64,000 nt of DNA from Saccharomycopsis phalli (Eukaryota; Ascomycota; Saccharomycetes; Ascoideales; Saccharomycopsidaceae): contig CP073212.1 of assembly GCA_020342235.1 (NCBI GenBank), positions 1,116,001 through 1,180,000 of the forward strand, written 5' to 3'. A model generated the notes under the pieces. It was given only the letters and a program-made list of their open reading frames with translations. It did no database searches and had not been told where the DNA came from. Positions 1 through 10,082 of this stretch are shown piece by piece. The position numbers and the translations under genes are program-made. How positions within the stretch are numbered: position 1 is the stretch's first letter; each line of letters opens with the position of its first letter.

Positions 1-2451
1 GGTGAAGTGCACGTGACCCGGGAGTCGCACCTTGACATATGGAACATGCCGCCTAGCAACGCTAGTGAGCCGGTGCATTTGGTGGTATTGACCCACGGAA
101 TCTACTCCAACGTCGGATGCGACTTGTTGTATCTCAAGGAACAGTTGGAAAAGGGCAATCGTGACCGCGAAAATATCATTGTGCGCGGATTTCACGGGAA
201 TGCTGCCAAAACCGAACGTGGTGTGCGCCGATTGGGAGTCAACTTGGCCAATTACATTGACGAGCTTCTTAATCTGTGCTACAATATCGATCGCATCTCG
301 TTCATTGGACACTCTTTAGGAGGCGTGGTGCAAAGCTTTGCCATCTACTACCTACTCAACTACCAGGGCTACAAACAAGCAGGCCGGCGACAGCTTAGTC
401 ACGTGACACCAGTGAACTTTATCACCTTGGCTTCGCCATTGCTTGGGACCCAGGCTGAATTTTCCAATTTAATTAATATTGGCCTTGAGATCGGCTCGCT
501 AGGTAAAACCGGCATGGATTTGTCATTGAATAACCGGTATCTTGCGCATTTTGCGTCGCACGACTATGACCAGTCCTCAAGACCGTTGCTTGAGATTGTA
601 CCATTGAATTTGCAGTTTCACTTTTATCTCAAGCGATTTCTGAACCGCACGGTCTTTGCAAATGTCATTAATGACGGCATTGTTCCTTTGAAAACCAGTG
701 CGTTGTTGTACTTGGACTATCGCAGCTTGAAGGTTGTGGAGAAGTTGAAGCACAAGGTCAGTGAAGCGGCAGAGGGTGAGAGCAAGAGGTTGCAGGAGAA
801 TGAGGTTGCGGAGATTTCCGATGACGAGACGGTGTTTGTTGAAGATACGAGTATAGGTGATGTGAAGAGTAACGAGATACTCCGGAGGATTCGGGGAATA
901 AGAGGTGGAAAAGGAGGGAAGGATATAAAGGATGGAAAAGATATAAAGGATGGAAAAGATATAAAGGATGGAAAAGATATAAAGGATGGAAAAGATATAA
1001 AGGATGGAAAAGATATAAAGGATGGAAAAGATATAAAGGATGGAAAAGATATAAAGGATGGAAAAGATATAAAGGATGGAAAAAATATAAAGGATGGAAA
1101 AGATATAAAGGATGGAAAAGATATAAAGGATGGAAAAGATATAAAGGATGGAAAAGATATAAAAAATGTCATAGCATATGATGCCACAGATGGTGATACA
1201 GATTGTGATACAGAAGATAAATCTATTCAAGTCACTCATCACACACCAGCCAAAGAAACTACACACAACCATGAAACTACACACAACCATGAAACTACAC
1301 ACAACCATGAAAACACCAAACACACACCCAATAACCAGAAATCCCCGCACAGCAGCAAAGCAGTTAAATGGCAAGACGTCGAAATTACAACCCACCTGGA
1401 TAGTACCCTCGCGTCACACCATGACCCATCCTCCAAGTCACCATCACTAAAAACCCTCTCTCCTGTGCTACCTGCCCAAGGCACCCTTCTTCCGTTCCCG
1501 ATTTCTCCTCCTAAAAGAAGAACCGTTTCAGCATTCCCCATGTTGTCACCCAGTAAAAAAGCAGCGTCGATTCCACTGCCCACACTCACAGAAACAAGTC
1601 CCCAACCAGAAGCCGTTGATATTTCATTGACTCCAGACGAGCCTCTGAGCCTGTTTCTCCAAGCCACAAGTTTCTTTTCCCCAACAAAGCATCTCAAGAA
1701 AAGCAAGCAGCGACGTCTTCGACGCATTCAAACGGTCTCAGATAAAAAGTCTGACGAGTTCTATGAGCCACCCAAGCTGTCGTCAGTAGTATCGGCAATG
1801 TATGCCCTTGTAGCACCTTCGCCAAAACGGGATTTTTTCAACACATTCAAGCCCTATAACCAGGATACTCTAAGCGGAGTGCCAGACATTTCGCACAACA
1901 TTTCAGGGACAATTATCCACGATAAGGTCTACAGGTATAGCGAGTTTCCAGAGCCGTACTTGAACAAGGTGAGCTATGTGAAGTACAAGAAGTTCTGCAT
2001 GAGCAAAAAGGACCCCAGTCTCGAGGAACAAATGTCCCGGGCACTGCTTCATGCAAAGGGTGATAACCCATTTTTCTACAAGTCAAAGCGCAAGAACTTT
2101 CTTTCGCGGAAACACTCCAAGCCCAAGCAGCTTGCCGAGAAGATCTCGAGATTGTACCAGTACGATAAACCGTGGCGGAAAATCTTGGTGAAACTAGAGC
2201 CAGATGCTCATAATAATATCATTGTCCGACGGCAGTTTGTCAATTCATATGGCTGGAACGTAATCCATTACTTGGTTGGTACGTTTGACTACCGGGGTGA
2301 GAAAAGGGACAAGCGGCGACAAGACGAGATGGAAAGTGGGAAAGATGACCAGCTGGATCTGGAGGAAGAAATCCCCGATAGCCCTCTCCAGTCAGTGGGC
2401 GATTCAGATGGGCTTTCCAACTTTTCGGCCGAAAGTATCGAGTCTGAGTAA
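1..2451 (+). CDS. ROG1-like DUF676 lipase/serine esterase, 5' partial
   Basis: The frame is open from base 1, and no ATG precedes the lipase fold, so the true start lies outside the window. Visible order: HLVVLTHGIYSN strand and oxyanion region; nucleophile elbow GHSLGG (TCT Ser codon at 313-315); LASPLLG motif; then a long disordered C-terminus. This is the DUF676 alpha/beta-hydrolase family of yeast Rog1/YDR444W, which carry an N-terminal domain of roughly 180 residues before the lipase, consistent with truncation by the window edge. The disordered part holds about 13 copies of hexapeptide KDIKDG (18-bp units, 919-1160) and three copies of TTHNHE (1258-1312). Rog1 is a monoacylglycerol lipase; the substrate here is inferred only. 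The stop lies 53 bp from the convergent neighbour's stop. Confidence 0.85.
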   Translation, partial: GEVHVTRESHLDIWNMPPSNASEPVHLVVLTHGIYSNVGCDLLYLKEQLEKGNRDRENIIVRGFHGNAAKTERGVRRLGVNLANYIDELLNLCYNIDRISFIGHSLGGVVQSFAIYYLLNYQGYKQAGRRQLSHVTPVNFITLASPLLGTQAEFSNLINIGLEIGSLGKTGMDLSLNNRYLAHFASHDYDQSSRPLLEIVPLNLQFHFYLKRFLNRTVFANVINDGIVPLKTSALLYLDYRSLKVVEKLKHKVSEAAEGESKRLQENEVAEISDDETVFVEDTSIGDVKSNEILRRIRGIRGGKGGKDIKDGKDIKDGKDIKDGKDIKDGKDIKDGKDIKDGKDIKDGKDIKDGKDIKDGKNIKDGKDIKDGKDIKDGKDIKDGKDIKNVIAYDATDGDTDCDTEDKSIQVTHHTPAKETTHNHETTHNHETTHNHENTKHTPNNQKSPHSSKAVKWQDVEITTHLDSTLASHHDPSSKSPSLKTLSPVLPAQGTLLPFPISPPKRRTVSAFPMLSPSKKAASIPLPTLTETSPQPEAVDISLTPDEPLSLFLQATSFFSPTKHLKKSKQRRLRRIQTVSDKKSDEFYEPPKLSSVVSAMYALVAPSPKRDFFNTFKPYNQDTLSGVPDISHNISGTIIHDKVYRYSEFPEPYLNKVSYVKYKKFCMSKKDPSLEEQMSRALLHAKGDNPFFYKSKRKNFLSRKHSKPKQLAEKISRLYQYDKPWRKILVKLEPDAHNNIIVRRQFVNSYGWNVIHYLVGTFDYRGEKRDKRRQDEMESGKDDQLDLEEEIPDSPLQSVGDSDGLSNFSAESIESE
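919..1161 (+). repeat. 18-bp coding minisatellite (KDIKDG)n
   Basis: About 13.5 near-perfect copies of an 18-bp unit (ggaaaagatataaaggat). It is in frame in the lipase gene and gives a charged hexapeptide array. Only one internal unit differs visibly (KNIKDG), so the array is young or homogenised. Confidence 0.95.
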
Positions 2452-2504
2452 TTGTATTATACTGTATTTGTAATAATGTACATCATATATTTTTGCATAG
2501 AAAT

Positions 2505-4505
2505 CTAAGAAGGAGGCTGGTTTGGATTCTCATGTTGGAAGTTTCCCAAGTGGGGCCGGATCGACCCATTTATTGGAGGCAACACCCCCGTCTGGTTCTG
2601 CGGAATTTGGAACGGAGGCTGTGGGAAAGTCTGCTGTGGATATTGAGGAGTTTGAAACACTGGAGGTTGTGCCGTCTGACGAAACTGAGGGTGTGAGTCC
2701 GGAGCCACTTGGAATGCAGGAGTAAACTGTTCAGGGATTGAAGGAATCTTTTGTGGGACACTGTGGATGATATTACAATCAGTAGGAACGTTGATGGCGT
2801 CTGGATTGACAATTGCCACTTTTTTCCCCAGAGGAGAATATGTCGCAGTACTTTCAATAGGCATGAACTGGATTGGCCGAGCTGGAGGCGGAGTTTCTTC
2901 CTTTTTCGGTTCCTTTGGCTCTTCTGGCTTCTTTGGCTCCTCTGGCTCTTCTGGTTCCTCTGGCTCAATAGTCACTTCCCTCGAAAGTGTCTCTTCCACA
3001 ATCTCATGGCGCTTTTGCAATCGTCTTTTCCGATCCAATCTCCAGTCGTCTTCAGTCTTCTCGGGCTCATCATACATTCTCAATCTCTTTGAAGCTCGAA
3101 GTGCTGCTCCACGACGTACTGAACGATCTTCATCGTCACGCTCGTCCAATTTCCGTCTCTCCTCCTTCTGCTGGATTCTAGACGACCGCTTACGGTTCAT
3201 CAACAAGTTCTGCATGTTTCTCTCTCTAATACGGCCCTGGTAACTTTTCTTCCACCGGAGTTCCTGTCCGGCCAAATCATCAAGCACACCAATCAAATTC
3301 TGGGCCAAGGTTTTGTACCCTGGAGTGTTCTTGTACTCCTCGATCTTGGCATTCAACTCATAAAAGTCGTGTGTCAAGCAATCCCACTCAAACTCAGGGT
3401 CCATATCCTCGATCTTGGCTACTTTATATACTAGTTTTTGCGAGTATAATCGATTGTCTTCGAATAAGAAAAATGACGTCTCGGTGATGCTTTCTCCTGA
3501 CTCAATCTTGTTAAAGACAGGCTCCATGCGAAGATCCACTGGTCGCTCGAATTTCTCTGCTGCCCGTCTGAAGATGTCCAGGTAACATATTCGGTTAATA
3601 AGGGCATAAAATATGTCGATCTTGACGGATATCGGTAATAGGTCAAAGAACTGGATTTTTCTAGGTACCAAGTCTCCCTGGCCATTTACTTTATTATATT
3701 CGTTACTATCTTGCTTTTCTTGGTCCTCTTTTTCTTGGTTCTCTTGATCCTCTTGTTTTACTTCCCCATGCTCTTCTTTCTCTTGATCCTCTTGTTCTTC
3801 TTTCTCTTGCTCTTCTTTCTCTTGCTCTTCTTTCTCTTGCTCTTCTTTCTCTTGCTCTTCTTTCTCTTGCTCTTCTTTCTCTTGCTCTTCTTTCTCTTGC
3901 TCTTCTTTCTCTTGCTCTTCTTTCTCTTGCTCTTCTTTCTCTTGCTCTTCTTTCTCTTGCTCTTCTTTCTCTTGCTCTTCTTTCTCTTGCTCTTCTTGCT
4001 CCTCCTTCTCTTGATACTCCTTCTCTTGATCCTGTCTCTCTTCCTCCCCCAAGTAATCACTCAACTTAATTTCATATTCATCCAAGATACTCGTCAATTC
4101 TTCCCCAAGAATAATCGTCAAATTATAGTCAAAATCAGCAACGTCGTTGATTCGAAAGTTAAACTTCAATAAACTGTTTATCAACAGAAGCTTCAACCGG
4201 TCAATTAATCTCCCAGTAGCACTGATCCCCAAAATCTCCTCTTCCCATATATGAATATCAAAATGGTCCACATTCAACTTTATACACGCCCGAAACAAAT
4301 TTAGCCAATTGAACACAAAGACATACTTCCATTGTTTCTGAAGAGGCCTCAACATCGACACGTACGGTTCCTTCTCAGTAGGAAGATACTTGGGCAACTT
4401 CACAAGCTGGCTGACAATCTCCGCACTCACATTAGTAAGAAGACTCGCCGGATGAGCAATTGGCTCCGGTGGATGTTCTTGTTTGGCCTTTTTCTTAAAC
4501 ACCAT
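2505..4505 (-). CDS. DDT/WHIM-domain chromatin-remodelling-associated protein
   Basis: Predicted 666 aa from the ATG at 4505; the frame runs further upstream without an ATG. The N-terminus has a DDT-like helical block (VFVFNWLNLFR ... VDHFDIHIWEEEILG). After an acidic repeat comes a WHIM-like block (FDLLPISVKIDIFYALINR ... ETSFFLFEDNRLYSQKL) and a basic coiled region (RIRERNMQNLLMNRKRSSRI). The C-terminus is Pro/Gln rich with a PEEPEEP tract. This order is typical of ISWI accessory subunits (Itc1/Ioc3/RSF1-like), whose WHIM motifs read nucleosome linker DNA. A nuclear chromatin role is inferred; the exact orthologue is not recognised. A (QEKEE)n array separates the two domains. Confidence 0.6.
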   Translation of the reverse strand: MVFKKKAKQEHPPEPIAHPASLLTNVSAEIVSQLVKLPKYLPTEKEPYVSMLRPLQKQWKYVFVFNWLNLFRACIKLNVDHFDIHIWEEEILGISATGRLIDRLKLLLINSLLKFNFRINDVADFDYNLTIILGEELTSILDEYEIKLSDYLGEEERQDQEKEYQEKEEQEEQEKEEQEKEEQEKEEQEKEEQEKEEQEKEEQEKEEQEKEEQEKEEQEKEEQEKEEQEKEEQEKEEQEDQEKEEHGEVKQEDQENQEKEDQEKQDSNEYNKVNGQGDLVPRKIQFFDLLPISVKIDIFYALINRICYLDIFRRAAEKFERPVDLRMEPVFNKIESGESITETSFFLFEDNRLYSQKLVYKVAKIEDMDPEFEWDCLTHDFYELNAKIEEYKNTPGYKTLAQNLIGVLDDLAGQELRWKKSYQGRIRERNMQNLLMNRKRSSRIQQKEERRKLDERDDEDRSVRRGAALRASKRLRMYDEPEKTEDDWRLDRKRRLQKRHEIVEETLSREVTIEPEEPEEPEEPKKPEEPKEPKKEETPPPARPIQFMPIESTATYSPLGKKVAIVNPDAINVPTDCNIIHSVPQKIPSIPEQFTPAFQVAPDSHPQFRQTAQPPVFQTPQYPQQTFPQPPFQIPQNQTGVLPPINGSIRPHLGNFQHENPNQPPS
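3780..4000 (-). repeat. 15-bp coding minisatellite (QEKEE)n
   Basis: About 13 tandem copies of a 15-bp unit (tcttctttctcttgc on the plus strand) inside the DDT/WHIM gene. They encode a strongly charged, probably helical QEKEE array. Divergent QEDQE/QENQE units flank it on the C-terminal side. Confidence 0.93.
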
Positions 4506-4649
4506 AGTGAAAGAAAGTATACCGACGCGAAACAAATGTGGTGCATGTCCGGGTACCCCAAGGCATGACTGAGGAGCACGTTGACAGGTAAATGCTGAAA
4601 TTCCAGTCTTTAATAGTATCAAAGTGTTGGACAAGTTTTATTTTGCTAA

Positions 4650-4982
4650 TTAACGCGTCTGAGATTTGATTTTTGGCTGAATTACTGACGGCAATGGTGA
4701 ATGTAGCTTACAATATAATCTGGTATTCATGTAAAACAATACAGGTTTTTGCCAGAGGGAGATTTGTATTTCTGGATTATCATTTGCTGCTTTCCTGAAT
4801 TCCCATTGGTAAATGTAGTAAACTAGGATGACTTGGAATTCATTGCGGAGGCCCTGGAGATGAAACTCCATGAAAGTGGAAACCAGAATTGTTGGGTCAC
4901 GCTTATCATAGTTCACCTGCGAACTTTTAATAATGATGGATACACTGAGTTTAACTACTCTGACACCGTTCAATAAGCTCAT
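4650..4982 (-). CDS. Small uncharacterised ORF (110 aa)
   Basis: ATG-initiated 110-aa frame that is not low-complexity (VSTFMEFHLQGLRNEFQVILVYYIYQWEF), so it looks protein-like. I do not recognise a family. Its start codon overlaps the stop of the 58-aa frame upstream (ATGA at 4979-4982). The pair could therefore be one gene interrupted by a frameshift or an unrecognised intron; no donor with a CTAAC branch is visible between them. Confidence 0.35.
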   Translation of the reverse strand: MSLLNGVRVVKLSVSIIIKSSQVNYDKRDPTILVSTFMEFHLQGLRNEFQVILVYYIYQWEFRKAANDNPEIQISLWQKPVLFYMNTRLYCKLHSPLPSVIQPKIKSQTR

Positions 4983-5155
4983 TTCTCTTGCTGTAATTTT
5001 AAGGTAATTGCACCATTCAATGTTGCAGGAATATCTTTGAGCAATCTAGATTCAAACTCATATTTCCTGACTCGTCTACGACTTGTAATAACGTATTTAT
5101 CAAAATCTATACAACACACTCCAAATATCCAAGTCATGTGTAGAAATCCGGCCAT
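4979..5155 (-). CDS. Small uncharacterised ORF (58 aa) overlapping the next frame
   Basis: ATG at 5155. Encodes a basic peptide with a run like ITSRRRVRKYEFESRLLKD. It ends in an ATGA overlap with the 110-aa frame. It may be the N-terminal part of the same gene. No family recognised. Confidence 0.25.
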   Translation of the reverse strand: MAGFLHMTWIFGVCCIDFDKYVITSRRRVRKYEFESRLLKDIPATLNGAITLKLQQEK

Positions 5156-5248
5156 TCCGATACATTATACGTATTGACTTTTTAGATGATCCATTATAAT
5201 TTAGACATGTTCAGCTACCTGCATGACTACAGAAAACACACTTGACTC

Positions 5249-5670
5249 ATGTCATCCTTGGAATTCAACATTGCAGTATATGAAGAGGTGCGGATGGTTC
5301 CATATGGAAAAGTGACAACCTATGGTAAGTAGCATTAGATTCATGCAAAGTATTACTGACCAAAGGATACATTGCCTATTTAATTGGGCGTCCCAAGAAT
5401 CCCCGTCAAGTAGGACAGGCGTTGAAGAACTTGGCCAATGAGGATCTGCCAAACGACGTGGAGTTCCATGTGGGAAACGTTCCTTGGTGGAGGGTTGTGA
5501 ACAGCAAGTATGAGATTTCTGCTAGGCAGAATAGAAACGATGAGAGGCGACAGTATGAACGGTTGTTGGCCGAGGGTGTGGATCTTGATAATTTGGAAGA
5601 TGGACAGGTATGGATTCCTGAGGGGGAACAAGAGGGCACAGAGGATGAGATAACTGAGTTGGATATTTAA
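5249..5670 (+). CDS. ATL1: Alkyltransferase-like protein (ATL/MGMT family), spliced
   Basis: Exons 5249-5324 and 5366-5670 (126 aa). The intron of 41 nt runs GTAAGT ... TACTGAC-CAAAG. Joining restores the family strand VPYGKVTTYG|YIAYLIGRPKNPRQVGQAL, so the splice is well supported. The protein has the DNA-binding fold of O6-methylguanine methyltransferases. The reactive PCHR loop is PWWR here (VPWWRVVNS): the acceptor Cys is Trp, as in S. pombe Atl1, and the following His is also Trp. It should therefore bind and flag O6-alkylguanine for nucleotide excision repair without transferring the alkyl group. An acidic tail (EGEQEGTEDEITELDI) is extra compared with S. pombe Atl1. Confidence 0.85.
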
Positions 5671-6875
5671 TGTGATAATTATTGGTGATATGGTGGGATG
5701 TATTGTTGGTTGTAGTTGGTGCATGTAATACAGATAGAACTAAGTTCAATTATCCTAAATGTATAGTCAAGGTGACTGGCTTGAAATTACGCAGTAGAAT
5801 TAGCTTCACGGGTGTTTTTAACAAATGCTCTAAATAAGATGTAGTGTTGATTTGCTACGCTTCAAGGAGTCTGAATTATTTGGAGGAGCTTGAATCGGCG
5901 CTGTCAACCGCAATTCGTCTGTACCTCATGAAGTTTCTGAATGAGTATACCTTTCGGTCACCTTGTTTCCAGAGATGATGGCTAATATCGAAATAAGTAT
6001 TGAGATATGGTGGTGTTTTAATTTTGTTGACTTTTTGAGACTATCTGAGACGGCTGGAATGACTAGAATCACCATCGGCAATGTTGATATTCATAAGAAT
6101 CAGTAGTGTGGTTAGATTCAGGGTTAGACATATTGTCGTAGTATATATTTCGGTCTGATTAGACATAGTATTATGATGAACTGTAAACTACTTAATTATT
6201 TGTTTTGTTCCTTTAGGATATGGATAACCGGATTGGGCTCTGCTAGATTTAATGTCTAGTTTGAATTGTTCAGGTAAGTTGTGTGTTTACTATAAGGAGG
6301 AAGCCCTCCTTATATAGACTCTCTGGATCTTTTATCAGATCCTTTTATCTTTCAATAATATTGTTTCCAATACAACTGGAATTGGAGTATTCAGTCTTAT
6401 CAACACCGGGAGTCGGTAATATTCTTACCGACAGATCCAAGGATGTGTCACCAAGGCAATGTCAAGATGGTTCACAGTAGTGACTCAAGGCTGTGTACGA
6501 GGGAGGTCATTTTAAATGAGAATTAAATTGGTATGCTTTAAGTTGTTGGTACATTTGGCAAGTCATGCATTTTGAGATATTATATACATTTGAGATGTTT
6601 AGATTTGCAAATCACCGGATACGCTGGAAAATGGCATGGATCAAAGACCGTTGTATTTGCAGCCTTGTACAATTTGCACAGCACTTTCCACCAGTATTAT
6701 TTAAATTTTCCATTGCTTCCCATCCTTTTTATTATCATTTTACATTTTCCAATATTCACTTTATTTCATTCACTCGCACTCGGCTTGGTACTCGGCTGGA
6801 TACTCGGCTTCATTACATAAGCATTACATAAGCACACATGGTGTAAAACCGGCTACCATTTCTGTCTTTACAAAC
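5671..6875. other. Intergenic; hairpins and a possible dispersed-repeat fragment
   Basis: No convincing gene. At 6290-6312 there is a 9-bp stem (ATAAGGAGG/CCTCCTTAT), and near 6413-6433 an 8-bp stem (GTCGGTAA/TTACCGAC). The stretch at about 6190-6235 (TTAATTAT ... GTTTTGTTCCTTTA ... CGGA) resembles the repeat at 63145-63195 and 63780-63830. It could be an old solo-LTR-like or repeat remnant; no termini or target duplication could be defined. The last 150 bp form the SSO1 promoter. Confidence 0.4.
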
Positions 6876-7780
6876 ATGAATGTAAGTCCATCCTTGGAGA
6901 AACACGCTAACGACAGGCAAACAACTATGAGCTAGACACATATGCTGGGGAGCTTGGCAACCCGTACCAGAAGCAGGTGGACTACAACCAGGGATACGGA
7001 GGAGTGGCGTTCTACGACGAAATCAAGCGGATCCAGGACTCGTTGGACGCCTATGACAGCGGGATTCAGCACGTGGAGGGAGTGCACACGCGGCTCTTGA
7101 ACGAGGTCGACGAGTCGCGGGAGTTTGAGCTCCGGCGCGAGTTGGATACCGTGACCCTGACGCTCGGACAGCAGCAGCAGCAATTGAAGAACGCAATCAC
7201 CGGACTTGGCAAGAAGCTCAGCGGCGATCCGGACGAGAAGTCGCAGGCAGAGCGGGTCAAGGAGCATTTCACCCAGTCGCTCCAACGATATCGATCGGTG
7301 GAGGCCGCATACCGGCAAAAGACCAAGGAGCAGGCGATCCGGCAGTACCAGATTGTGCGGCCCGAGGCGTCGGTGGAGGAGGCCGCCGAGGCAATTGAAA
7401 CCGACGGCGGGCAGCAGATTTTCTCCGACGCGTTGCTCAGCAGTTCGCGGCGTGGAGAAGCGCGGACTGCGCTCAGCGAGGTCCAGAGCCGCCATCGGGA
7501 GCTCCAGGCGATTGAGAAGTCGATGCAGGAGTTGCAGCAGTTGTTCCAAGAGATGCACGAGTTGGTGATTGAGCAGGAGGCACCGGTTCAGGAAGTGTAC
7601 AAGAGCACACAGCATGCGCAAGAAAACATCAGCGACGCGAACCGGTATACCGACGAGGCGACAAAGAAAGCGGCCAAGGCGCGCCGCAAGAAGTGCTGGT
7701 GTATTTGGATTACGATTGTTATTATTATTATCATCATTGCCGCAGTTGTGGGTGGAGTGGCCGGGAAGTTTGCCAAGTGA
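6876..7780 (+). CDS. SSO1: Plasma-membrane syntaxin (t-SNARE), spliced
   Basis: Exon 1 is only ATGAAT (6876-6881). A 35-nt intron (GTAAGT ... GCTAAC-GACAG, 6882-6916) precedes exon 2 (6917-7780). Predicted 289 aa, against 290 for S. cerevisiae Sso1. Domains: N-terminal regulatory Habc bundle, then the SNARE helix with the syntaxin signature (LQAIEKSMQELQQLFQEMHELVIEQE), a basic CARKK-like juxtamembrane stretch with Cys residues, and a C-terminal membrane anchor rich in Ile/Val. The conserved KEQAIRQYQIVRPEA and GGQQIFSDALL motifs match Sso1/Sso2. It acts in exocytic vesicle fusion with Sec9 and Snc. GC content is higher than in its flanks. Confidence 0.95.
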
Positions 7781-8929
7781 ACGTTGTCAAGGAAAAGTTT
7801 TGACTTTGTAATTGTGTTTCTTAATATAATCGTTGGTTATTGTAGATGGATGGGATAGGGATGTAAAGATGAGAATGGATGATGGGAGATGTAAAGATGA
7901 GATAGGGATGTAAATACGAGGATAGGGATGTAAATATGAGGATAGGGAACGTGTGATGTGAAAAATAGATAGTAGAGGATACGACGTGAAAGATGGATGT
8001 TGGATAATGTGAAAACTGCAAACCATTCTCGTAGTTACAAGTAGCATCCTTAATCATCACAGAATATCATGCTTCATTGCTCCTCTGAATAGCATAATTA
8101 TTCAATAATCAAGCAATAATTACATATCTCATCCTCATATCACATAAAATAATCCCTTGTAATAAAGACCCTACTCCTCGACACCATTCTGGCCCATCCA
8201 AACTAATCTCAACAGTCATGGTCTAGCCCAGTCCATTTCCTTCTAAAAGAAATCAAGTCTTGTCGAGGCTCACTAGCACTAGGCTGATAATCAGAAGTAG
8301 ATACCTGCTATGTAGGATGGAGTAAAGCTGCCAATACTACGAAAATACAACGGGTCGATAATCTCTTTGGGGATGCAACTTGCCTATAAGAAGATGATCT
8401 CCGTTGCAACATCATCACATCTTGACTTTGCTATTTTATCCACAGGCATCTCAGTGACTAGTTGCACTCTGTATTAAAGTCCGTACCTACATTTATTCTT
8501 TCTTACACACCACTCAAACTCTTACGATTATTATTAGATATTTACCAAAACACATCCCTAGACCATTTGACGCATCACAAGGCATCCGTGCCTTACGTCT
8601 GATCTCTCGTTTCCTGGCTACTTCGCCACAATGTCAAGCCTGCCCTGTTCCCAAATAGGTCAAGCGAATATACTCAACAATCGTATCAACACGCACATTA
8701 GTTGCTATATTACACACCCTTTTATATTATCATTTTACTTTTGTAATAAAACGACATTTTCATACGTTGACTTGTGATAAACAGTGCCGTTTTCTGTAGT
8801 ATCAAATGCCACGACATGGGTCGTCACAACAGGAAATATGGAAAATGGAGAGACGCGAAAATGTGAAAATGACGTCGGCTCTTGAGAGTGGTACCTAGAA
8901 ATGAGAAAACGAGTCAATGGGCAATATAA
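7781..8929. other. Intergenic, 3' side of SSO1, with a short minisatellite
   Basis: At 7846-7950 there are four to five imperfect ~20-bp units (gatagggatgtaaatatgag type). The rest is AT-rich with no supported gene or RNA. Confidence 0.6.
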
Positions 8930-9790
8930 TAGGGTGCAGCACAGAGTACTGTAGTATAAAGTAGGACATTTGAAAATGCCAGGAGATGAAGTTATATTCG
9001 GTGTAGTCCATTTTGAGAAAATACCAGAAAATTTAATACGACGATAATTAGAACTGAAAAATTTCGGGAGATCAAATGTAGTCCAATGTAATCCCTTATG
9101 AGAAGTATACTAAGCAAATTTAAAGTGCTACTTCATTAGACTATTTTAGAATGTCACAAGATAAAGTGATGTCCAGTCTAGCCCATTTTAAGAAAGCACT
9201 ACCTCATTAGGCCATTTTAAATTCTAGACCAGGAAAAGCTCAAGTGATTTTCAATCTAGTCCATTTTGAGAAAGTAGGCCAAGCGAAATTGAGGTGCTAC
9301 TCAAATAGATCATTTTGAGAAAATATTATGGGAAGTTAATGTGATGCTCAATTAGGTATTTTCTAAAAATACCAAGCAAATTTGAAGTGCTACTCAATTG
9401 AGGTGCTACTCAAATAGATCATTTTGAGAAAGTACCATGGGAAGTTAACGTGATGCTCAATTAGGTATTTTGAGCAAGTGTACCAAGCGAAATTACAGTG
9501 CTGCTTGATTAAGCCATTTTAAATTCTAGACCAAGGAAATTGCAGTGCTACCAATTAAGTCGTTTTAACTTTTAGCCTAGGATCGTTTAGGATATTCAAT
9601 CTCGCCATTTTATTTCTAATCAGGAAACATCGTGATATCCAATCTCACCATTCAATTCTAACCCAGAAACTCGCAGGATATCCAATTCAACCTTTGATTC
9701 TAATCCAGAAACTATCAGGACGTCCAATCCACTATTTAATTCACATCAGAACAATTGTGACATTAAAATCACCACAATACCGTAAAATGA
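8930..9790 (+). repeat. Degenerate tandem satellite, ~43-50 bp unit
   Basis: Roughly 17 diverged head-to-tail units spaced 42-50 bp, each with a recurring core such as GTGCTACTCAATTAG followed by CATTTTGAGAAAGTACCAAG. Units near 9290-9480 are the best conserved. A ~95-bp pair at about 9290-9385 and 9400-9475 looks like a recent higher-order duplication. Units decay towards 9790, where the core becomes GATATCCAATCTCACC. It lies in the convergent gap between SSO1 and the Zn2Cys6 gene and has no ORF. Function unknown. Confidence 0.8.
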
Positions 9791-10082
9791 CACCACCTTG
9801 CCACACAACATTACGCAAACGTGATAGTATACCAATACGCTAGGCTATTTAAGCCATGATCATTATTAATTAATGTAGGCTACACAGCTGGATAACGCAA
9901 CCAGTCAAAAAATACAAGTATCCAAAATGCACCTTGGGCAATTACCAGCTAGATTGCCTCAAATGATCCAAAACCAACCGATCCAAAGATCATGGCCGGA
10001 AACTATTAACCCGTCGCTTGGCACGGCTATATTCTACAGAGTCATAAATCATAAATCGTAACTTCTACTCACTGTCCTTGGT

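Noticed and set aside
577-1395. Minus-strand open frames opposite the KDIKDG array (ISFPSF and ILYIFS repeats)
   Set aside because: They exist only because an 18-bp repeat keeps several frames open; the plus strand carries the conserved lipase.
3711-4172. Plus-strand Leu/Phe repeat frame opposite the QEKEE array
   Set aside because: Shadow of the 15-bp repeat in the DDT/WHIM gene.
6180-6520. Possible solo LTR with hairpins upstream of SSO1
   Set aside because: Hairpins and a weak match to the 63-kb repeat are real, but no TG/CA ends or target duplication could be fixed, so it is not called as an element.
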